Positions 5,410-9,364 of a stretch of DNA of 9,364 nucleotides are shown here, one piece after another. Numbering within the stretch: position 1 is the stretch's first letter; every line of letters begins with the position of its first letter. The position numbers and the translations under genes are program-made. The notes beneath the pieces are model-generated. The model worked only from the letters and a program-made list of their open reading frames with translations, made no database searches and was not told the origin of the DNA. The stretch is from JAPSGM01 sp036556985 (lineage in GTDB: Bacteria > Chloroflexota > Limnocylindria > QHBO01), in assembly GCA_036556985.1 (NCBI GenBank), contig DATBIK010000070.1, positions 1 through 9,364 on the forward strand, read 5' to 3'.

Positions 5410-6405
5410 GTGAGCACCCCGGATCCGCCGCCCGGTCGGGCCCCGCAACTGGTCGCGCCACTGGTGCTCGGCCTGTTAGCGGACGCCCCTTCTGTCGACG
5501 AGCTGCGCGCGGAGCTCGATCGGCTCGGAATGGAGGTGAGCGCGGATACCGTCACTCGCTGGCTGCACTGGTTGAGCGACCTGGGCCTCGTGCGGGTGAC
5601 GGCGCACCGACAGACCGGCGAGGCGGAGTATGTGCCGACCACGCTCGGTCAACGGCTTGCATCGGCGGCGCTGGCAGCCCGTCCGGACCTCGTGCCGGGG
5701 CTTCGCGAGCTCGAGCGACTGCGGGGCGACCTGCTGGCGACGATCGCCCACGAGCTGCGGACGCCTTTAACCGCCATCCGCACCAGCGTCGGGCTGCTCC
5801 TTGATCCGGGCCTCGAACCGAGCCCGGAGGAGCGCCAGCAGCTGCTCACCACGATCGGCCGCAGCGCCGACCGCATGCAGCGGCTGCTCGAGGACCTGCT
5901 CGACCTGGCTCGCTTCCGAGCTGGTCGGATCCAGCTCCATCGGCGCAGGACCGATGCGCGAGATCTCGTGCGCGAGGCGCTCGTCCCGCTGGGGCCGTTG
6001 ACGGCGATGCGCAACCAGGACATCAGCGTTGACCTGCCAGGCGAACCGGTCCTCATCACGGCTGACCGGCGCCGCCTGGAGCAGGCGCTCCTCAACCTCC
6101 TGTCGAATGCCGCGAAGTTCGGGCCGCCCGGGAGCACCGTCGGGGTGACGCTGTCGAGCATCGGGGACACAGCTCGCATCGCCGTCCGGGACGAGGGCCC
6201 GGGCATCGGTGCGCAGGACCGCACCCGGCTGTTCGAGCGCTTCTTCGTCGGATCTGGAGACCGAGGCGGCGGCGTTGGCCTGGGCCTGCCCACGGCGCTT
6301 GCCATCGCGCAGGCGCACGGCGGCAGCGTCGAGGTCGAGAGTGCGCCCGGCCACGGCAGCATCTTCACGCTGGTGGTGCCGCTCGCCGCACCCGGAGCAG
6401 CATGA
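5410..6405 (+). CDS. Soluble sensor histidine kinase with N-terminal winged-helix-like domain
   Basis: This 331-aa protein has no hydrophobic transmembrane segment. Residues about 12-90 look like a winged helix: a first helix (LVAPLVLGLLADAP), a second (VDELRAELDRLG), a recognition-like helix (SADTVTRWLHWLSDLGLVRV), then a wing and the PadR/HxlR-like pattern EYVPTTLGQRLA. A HisKA domain follows, with LLATIAHELRTPLTAIR and phospho-acceptor His114. The HATPase domain has an N-box LLNLLSNAAKFGP (Asn229 and Asn233), G1 box DEGPGIG (261-267), F-box LFERFF and G2 box GGGVGLGL (286-293). All boxes look intact, so it should be an active kinase. The start is GTG at 5410. It overlaps the response-regulator gene by an ATGA junction. 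The signal is unknown; the N-terminal domain could bind DNA, a ligand or a partner protein. Kinase call very secure, winged-helix call moderate. Confidence 0.92.
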   Translation: MSTPDPPPGRAPQLVAPLVLGLLADAPSVDELRAELDRLGMEVSADTVTRWLHWLSDLGLVRVTAHRQTGEAEYVPTTLGQRLASAALAARPDLVPGLRELERLRGDLLATIAHELRTPLTAIRTSVGLLLDPGLEPSPEERQQLLTTIGRSADRMQRLLEDLLDLARFRAGRIQLHRRRTDARDLVREALVPLGPLTAMRNQDISVDLPGEPVLITADRRRLEQALLNLLSNAAKFGPPGSTVGVTLSSIGDTARIAVRDEGPGIGAQDRTRLFERFFVGSGDRGGGVGLGLPTALAIAQAHGGSVEVESAPGHGSIFTLVVPLAAPGAA

Positions 6406-7112
6406 TGCGGCTCCTGCTCGTGGACGACGATCCGGACGTCGTCGAGTCGGTTCGCCTCGCCCTCCAGCTCCAGTGGCGGGACATCGACGTCCTCGCTGCC
6501 GGGACCGGTGGAGGAGCGCTCCATCTCGTGGAGACCGAGAAGCCGGACCTCGTGCTCCTCGACGTCGGCCTTCCCGATACGGATGGCTACGCGGTCCTGA
6601 CCCAGATCCGCCGCTTCAGCGACACGCCGGTGATCATGCTCACGGCGCGTGACGAGCCGATGGATCGCGTGCGTGGACTCGAGCTGGGGGCCGACGACTA
6701 CGTTGCGAAGCCCTTCGACCACCTCGAGCTGTTCGCCCGCATCCGCGCCGTGCTGCGCCGCCTGGATGTCGGCGCCCCGGCAGACCGGCGAGCGCCGTTC
6801 CGACACGGCGAGCTGGAGATCGACTTTGCCGCCCACGAGGCCCGCCTCCGCGGCGAGCGGCTTGAGCTGACGCCCACCGAGTTCCGCCTGCTGGCAGTCC
6901 TCGCGCGCAACGCCGGCTGGGTCGTCCCGCGCGAACGGCTGCTGGCCCAGGTGTGGGGCCGGGAGTACCGCGACGAAGAGGGCTACCTTCGCGTGTACAT
7001 CCGCCGCCTCCGGGCAAAGCTGGGCGACGACGCCCGGCGGCCCCGCTTCATCCGCACGGAGCGGGGCCTGGGCTACCGCTTCCTGCCGCCGCCTCCCACG
7101 GCGTCGCCCTGA
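6402..7112 (+). CDS. OmpR/PhoB-family response regulator
   Basis: This 236-aa transcription factor pairs with the upstream kinase. The receiver domain (about 3-120) has the acidic pocket LLVDDDPD, phospho-acceptor Asp54 in VLLDVGLPDTDGY, Thr81 in IMLTARDE and Lys103 in DDYVAKPFD. The C-terminal winged-helix DNA-binding domain (about 132-228) contains LELTPTEFRLLAVLARNAGWVVPRERLLAQVWG, the YLRVYIRRLRAKL recognition helix and IRTERGLGYRF, typical of OmpR/KdpE regulators. The first ATG overlaps the kinase stop as ATGA. The next codon is also ATG (6405) and has the better 7-nt spacing from GGAG at 6394-6397, so the protein may be one residue shorter. The natural candidate target is the 21-bp-phased repeat array upstream of the kinase. 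It ends only 2 bp before the convergent FAD gene. Confidence 0.93.
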   Translation: MMRLLLVDDDPDVVESVRLALQLQWRDIDVLAAGTGGGALHLVETEKPDLVLLDVGLPDTDGYAVLTQIRRFSDTPVIMLTARDEPMDRVRGLELGADDYVAKPFDHLELFARIRAVLRRLDVGAPADRRAPFRHGELEIDFAAHEARLRGERLELTPTEFRLLAVLARNAGWVVPRERLLAQVWGREYRDEEGYLRVYIRRLRAKLGDDARRPRFIRTERGLGYRFLPPPPTASP

Positions 7113-7114
7113 TT

Positions 7115-8335
7115 TCAAGCAGCGTCGGCGAGAGGCACCGACGCGTCGACCAGCCGAGCCACGTCCACCGGCTCTCCGGACTCGACGATGTGGCGCAGCG
7201 ACTTGGCGTCGTCCCACAGGTTCGCGTTCATCGCCGCCACGACACGGCCGTCCGTCAGCCAGAAGGCGTGGAAGCGCCGCGCGGCGACGTCGCCGCGAAG
7301 GACGACGCTGTCCCACTGCGGCGCGTATCCGCGGTACTCCATGCCGAGGTCGAACTGGTCCGAGTAGAAGTACGGGACGCGGTCGTAGGTCTGCTGCGCG
7401 CCGAGGATGTTCGCCGCAGCCGTTCGGCCCTGACGGATGGCGTTGTCCCAGTGCTCCACGCGCAGGTGGCGCCCATATCGTGGGTGCCAGGCAGCAGCCA
7501 CGTCACCGGCGGCATACACGTCCGGCGCCGACGTGCGGAGACTGGCGTCCACGGCGATGCCGCCCTCGCGCAGATCGAGGCCGCCGCGCAAGGCCAGGCT
7601 GAGGCAGGGCGCCGCACCCACGCCGGCGACGACGAGGTCGGCGGCGAACCTGCGCCCGTCGATCAGGCGGACGGCCTCGACATGCCGCTCGCCCTCGAGC
7701 GCCGCCACCCGCCCGTGCACCAGGCGGACGCCGTGCTCCTCGTGGAGGCTGCGGTACACGTCGGCAACCTCGGGTCCCAGCACGCGCTCGAGCGGACGAG
7801 GCAGGTTCGAGACCAGGGTCACCCGGTGACCCAGCTGGCGCAGGGAGGCGGTCACCTCGGCGCCAACCCATCCGCCCCCGACCACCACGATGGCGTGGGC
7901 CATGTCGGCGGCCTCCCGCAGGGCGTCGGCATCACCTGCAGTGCGCAGGTAGTGGAGGCCGGGCAGGTAGGCGCGCGTGGCGGCCAGGGGCCGCGGCCCG
8001 GCGCCGGTGGCGATGAGCAGTGCGTCATACGCCAGTTCCAGCCCGTCGTGCAGGGTGACGCGCCGTGCCGCGGGGTCCAGCGTGGCCGCTAGCCGCCCGC
8101 GAAGGAGCTCGATGTCGTGTGCCACGTACTCCGCGGCGGGCTTCACGTAGGCGTCCTCGAGCGACGTCTCGCCGCGCAGGTATCCCTTCGACAGCGGAGG
8201 CCGCTGGTACGGAACGGCGTCCTCCTCGGACACGAGGACCACGCGCCCGGCGAAACCCTGCTTGCGCAGCGCGAAGGCCGCCGTGGCGCCCGCCAACCCG
8301 CCACCGACGATGACGACGCTGTCCGGGCCGCTCAT
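7115..8335 (-). CDS. FAD-dependent NAD(P)H oxidoreductase, ferredoxin/rubredoxin-reductase or AIF-like
   Basis: The 406-aa protein has the two-dinucleotide-fold layout of class I flavoprotein reductases. VVIVGGGLAGATAAFAL (residues 7-23) binds FAD, and PYQRPPLSKGYLRGE (43-55, Lys50) is the hallmark of the BphA4/rubredoxin-reductase/AIF group. IVVVGGGWVGAEVTASL (149-165) is the NAD(P)H fold, and VYAAGDVAAAW (273-283) closes the FAD site. VEHWDNAIRQGRTAA and YFYSDQFDLGMEYRGY, which follow, are characteristic of the C-terminal domain. After the second NAD(P)H strand the usual Glu of NADH-specific members is Ser176 (VTLVSNLPRP). The start is ATG at 8333-8335, overlapping the cupredoxin stop as ATGA, with AAGGGG about 8 nt upstream; the frame is open beyond it, but that part is cupredoxin-gene shadow. 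The natural electron acceptor is unknown; in this operon it could feed a copper or membrane redox step. Confidence 0.9.
   Translation of the reverse strand: MSGPDSVVIVGGGLAGATAAFALRKQGFAGRVVLVSEEDAVPYQRPPLSKGYLRGETSLEDAYVKPAAEYVAHDIELLRGRLAATLDPAARRVTLHDGLELAYDALLIATGAGPRPLAATRAYLPGLHYLRTAGDADALREAADMAHAIVVVGGGWVGAEVTASLRQLGHRVTLVSNLPRPLERVLGPEVADVYRSLHEEHGVRLVHGRVAALEGERHVEAVRLIDGRRFAADLVVAGVGAAPCLSLALRGGLDLREGGIAVDASLRTSAPDVYAAGDVAAAWHPRYGRHLRVEHWDNAIRQGRTAAANILGAQQTYDRVPYFYSDQFDLGMEYRGYAPQWDSVVLRGDVAARRFHAFWLTDGRVVAAMNANLWDDAKSLRHIVESGEPVDVARLVDASVPLADAA
7122..7144 (+). terminator. Possible hairpin just after the response-regulator stop
   Basis: GCGTCGG (7122-7128) and CCGACGC (7138-7144) form a 7-bp inverted repeat with a 9-nt loop, starting 10 nt after the response-regulator stop. 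It lies inside the 3' end of the convergent FAD gene. No T-run follows, so if it terminates transcription it does so without a U-tract. A chance stem in GC-rich coding DNA is a real alternative. Confidence 0.28.
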
Positions 8336-8697
8336 TGAACCGCCCCTTCCGGCTGGGTGACGACGACCACGCCGGACATGTCGTTGGGATGGAAGCTGCA
8401 GTCGTAGCGATGCTCGCCCACGCCACGGAACGTGAAGCTGACGCTCTCCCCCGGCGGCAGCTCGAGGATGTCGCCCCCGTCGTCGAGGAGGCGAACGTTG
8501 TGGGTGAAGGAGTCGTTGTTCGTCCAGGTCACCGTCGTCCCGGCAGGGACGGTGATCGCCGCCGGCTCGAAGCGGTACGAGGGTGGAAGGTCGACCTGGC
8601 TGGTGGCCACCGGCGACGCGTCGGCAGCACCGGACGAGCACGCGGAGACGGCGAGGGCCGCCGCCACGGCGGCGACCCCGGCGACGAACCGTCTCAT
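8332..8697 (-). CDS. Cupredoxin lipoprotein (plastocyanin/pseudoazurin-like, type I copper)
   Basis: The 121-aa product starts with a lipoprotein signal peptide: MRR, a hydrophobic core AGVAAVAAALA and the lipobox VSAC with Cys20. It should therefore be anchored outside the cytoplasmic membrane. The mature cupredoxin domain (about 40-115) includes YRFEPAAITVPAGTTVTWTNND followed by FTHNV with His66. The copper loop is YDCSFHPNDM, giving Cys100, His103 and Met107. These four residues are the complete ligand set of a type I (blue) copper centre, so single-electron transfer is expected. The start is ATG at 8695-8697, overlapping the upstream membrane-gene stop as ATGA. Its own Shine-Dalgarno sequence is weak, which fits coupled translation. 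The next gene overlaps it by 4 bp. Partners are presumably encoded in this operon or are respiratory or nitrogen-oxide enzymes elsewhere. Confidence 0.9.
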   Translation of the reverse strand: MRRFVAGVAAVAAALAVSACSSGAADASPVATSQVDLPPSYRFEPAAITVPAGTTVTWTNNDSFTHNVRLLDDGGDILELPPGESVSFTFRGVGEHRYDCSFHPNDMSGVVVVTQPEGAVQ

Positions 8698-8999
8698 GCC
8701 CGCGACTCGCTGCCGCGCATCGCGGCCACGCCGCGCCCGACGGCGGCGAAGACGAGGACGAAGGCGGACAGGTCGAGGACTTCGGCCACGGTGTGGGAGA
8801 AGAGGAACACCGTCCAGTCGAGGTGGTAGGTCATGTACACCAGCTCGGCGGCCGCGAAGAGCGAGAAGGCCCACCCGAGCGTCGACTGGTCGGCGCCGAA
8901 CGAGCGCCAGGCGAAGAACGCGCCGATGGTGAACGCGGCGAGGTGGATGAGCAGGAAGCCGAGCGGCGGGATCTGGTTGACGAAGTCACCGAATGGCAT
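8694..8999 (-). CDS. Unrecognised three-helix membrane protein (101 aa)
   Basis: The predicted 101-aa protein has about three transmembrane helices: PLGFLLIHLAAFTIGAFFAW (12-31), TLGWAFSLFAAAELVYMTY (40-58) and roughly 70-88 (TVAEVLDLSAFVLVFAAVG). Polar residues unusual in such small proteins lie in or next to the helices: His19, Glu52, His59, Asp61, His69 and Glu73. Of these, His59 and His69 flank a short WTVFLF loop. Such residues could bind a metal or heme, but no family was recognised. The start is ATG at 8997-8999, clearly set by AAAGGAG 8 nt upstream; an upstream in-frame ATG at 9062 lacks this and lies inside the preceding gene. It overlaps the preceding gene by 14 bp and the cupredoxin gene by 4 bp, so all four products are made from one message. 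Confidence 0.78.
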   Translation of the reverse strand: MPFGDFVNQIPPLGFLLIHLAAFTIGAFFAWRSFGADQSTLGWAFSLFAAAELVYMTYHLDWTVFLFSHTVAEVLDLSAFVLVFAAVGRGVAAMRGSESRA

Positions 9000-9258
9000 C
9001 GGGTGCGCTCCTTTCGACGAGGGCCGGGCGTACCCGGCGATAGAGTTGGCGGCGGGCGCCATCGACGACGACGCCCGCCAGGATGAGGACCATCCCGACC
9101 ATCACCACGAGGTGGGCGGCGTGCTCCGACAGGGTGAATCCGACTTGGATGTGCTCGTGACCGTCGGCGGCTGCGGACAGGTGAACGACGAGGTCCAGCG
9201 CCACGCCGACGACGGCGACGGCCATCCCGAGGATGCTGAGCAGAGGCGGTCGGTTCAT
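8986..9258 (-). CDS. Unrecognised His-rich small membrane protein (90 aa), first gene of the cupredoxin operon
   Basis: The 90-aa protein has two predicted transmembrane helices, LLSILGMAVAVVGVALDLVVH (6-26) and AAHLVVMVGMVLILAGVVVDG (47-67). The connecting segment is rich in histidine: His26, His34, His36, His46 and His49, including a HEH pair and H-x2-H. The C-terminal tail is basic (RRQLYRRVR) and should lie in the cytoplasm, which would put the His-rich loop on the cytoplasmic side if both helices cross, or outside if the N-terminus is inside and only this loop is exposed; topology needs a predictor. The start is ATG at 9256-9258, with GGAG about 9 nt upstream, immediately downstream of a strong promoter. 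Metal binding, perhaps copper, is suggested by the histidines and the cupredoxin neighbour. No known family was recognised. Confidence 0.75.
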   Translation of the reverse strand: MNRPPLLSILGMAVAVVGVALDLVVHLSAAADGHEHIQVGFTLSEHAAHLVVMVGMVLILAGVVVDGARRQLYRRVRPALVERSAPDAIR

Positions 9259-9277
9259 CGGCGTGTCTCCGGTTGAG

Positions 9278-9291
9278 ATTCTATCGCGAGT
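9278..9291 (-). promoter_or_regulatory. Operator-like 14-bp site, promoter-proximal copy
   Basis: Read on the minus strand this is ACTCGCGATAGAAT, with a TCGCGA palindromic core. It starts just downstream of the expected transcription start of the minus-strand operon (about +2 to +16), where a bound protein would block transcription. It is identical to the copy at 9346-9359 but on the opposite strand. The cognate regulator family is not identifiable from the motif. Confidence 0.6.
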
Positions 9292-9299
9292 AATTGTTG

Positions 9300-9328
9300 T
9301 TTATAGACACCGCTAAACCCGCTGTCAA
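9300..9328 (-). promoter_or_regulatory. Near-consensus sigma-70-type promoter of the cupredoxin operon
   Basis: On the minus strand TTGACA (plus positions 9323-9328) and TATAAA (9300-9305) are separated by exactly 17 bp. This is a perfect -35, a 5/6 -10 and optimal spacing. Expected transcription start is near 9293, giving a 5' leader of about 35 nt with a GGAG ribosome-binding site before the ATG at 9258. It is by far the best promoter in the window, and the AT-rich context is distinct from the surrounding GC-rich coding DNA. Confidence 0.82.
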
Positions 9329-9345
9329 GTCTTGCGCTAACGTAA

Positions 9346-9359
9346 ACTCGCGATAGAAT
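9346..9359 (+). promoter_or_regulatory. Operator-like 14-bp site, distal copy facing the divergent gene
   Basis: ACTCGCGATAGAAT on the plus strand is the exact reverse complement of 9278-9291, making a perfect 14-bp inverted repeat with arms 54 bp apart. It lies upstream of the -35 of the minus-strand promoter and runs into a plus-strand ATG at 9358. It therefore occupies the same position relative to a divergent gene as its twin does to the cupredoxin operon. Confidence 0.6.
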
Positions 9360-9364
9360 GGCGG
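9358..9364 (+). CDS. Possible start of a divergent gene running off the window
   Basis: ATGGCGG at the very end could begin a plus-strand gene (Met-Ala...). The support is positional: it follows an operator copy in the same orientation as on the other side, and a TAAACT -10-like hexamer at 9343-9348 ends 9 nt upstream. No Shine-Dalgarno sequence is present, so it would be leaderless or nearly so. Only two codons are visible, and its identity (perhaps the regulator of both operons) cannot be judged. Confidence 0.3.

Noticed and set aside
5649..7316. A 555-codon open frame on the minus strand across the kinase and response regulator.
   Set aside because: It is antisense to two genes with complete, well-conserved motifs, and its product is Arg/Ser/Ala-rich low-complexity sequence, typical of shadow frames in GC-rich DNA.
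8336..8641. N-terminal extension of the FAD oxidoreductase to 508 aa.
   Set aside because: The extra sequence lies in the cupredoxin gene out of frame; the FAD fold begins right after the ATG at 8335, which has a ribosome-binding site.
9278..9359. The perfect 14-bp inverted repeat considered as ends of a mini mobile element.
   Set aside because: The 54-bp interior holds a precise promoter, there is no visible target-site duplication, and orientation relative to both starts is better explained by paired operators.
1..9364. tRNA or rRNA genes, CRISPR arrays, insertion sequences or prophage genes.
   Set aside because: No cloverleaf-like segment, regular spacer-repeat pattern, transposase or phage motif was seen; nearly all bases are assigned to ordinary genes.

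Overview
The window is very GC-rich bacterial DNA with almost no intergenic space. Ten complete protein-coding genes, one partial gene at the left edge and possibly the first codons of another at the right edge fill it. Several adjacent starts and stops overlap by 4 bp, and convergent genes overlap or abut at their 3' ends. Base composition, gene compactness and the mix of families (ArsM, GctAB-like CoA-transferase, KdpE-like response regulator, cupredoxin lipoprotein) would fit an environmental Chloroflexota lineage such as Limnocylindria, or a deep Actinomycetota such as Thermoleophilia. That placement is inference only; there is no rRNA or phylogenetic marker here.

Layout. (1) 3-224 (+): the 3' end of arsenite methyltransferase arsM, whose stop codon overlaps the stop of the next gene on the other strand. 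(2) 221-2405 (-): a three-gene unit, read right to left, of class I CoA-transferase alpha subunit, beta subunit and a 137-aa helical protein of unknown function. (3) 2507-3681 (+): a TenA/PqqC/CADD-type helical-bundle protein followed by a flavodoxin-like protein. (4) 3668-5310 (-): a Glu/Leu/Phe/Val-type dehydrogenase (glutamate dehydrogenase) translationally coupled to an unrecognised 109-aa protein. (5) 5410-7112 (+): a two-component system in which the soluble histidine kinase carries an N-terminal winged-helix-like domain, followed by an OmpR/PhoB-type regulator. The gdh/kinase intergenic region holds three CGTG cores spaced exactly 21 bp apart. (6) 7115-9258 (-): a four-gene overlapping operon of a His-rich small membrane protein, a three-helix membrane protein, a type I copper cupredoxin lipoprotein and an FAD/NAD(P)H oxidoreductase. 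(7) 9259-9364: an AT-richer control region with a near-consensus promoter (TTGACA-17-TATAAA, minus strand) and two identical 14-bp sites in mirror-image orientation, the outer one running into a likely divergent ATG at the window edge.

The part most likely to be a little-described system is the cupredoxin/FAD/small-membrane-protein operon under the paired operator. The second is the winged-helix histidine kinase with its 21-bp-phased repeats. Direct observations are the coordinates, motifs, overlaps and repeats. Function names rest on family resemblance judged by eye; no database search was run.
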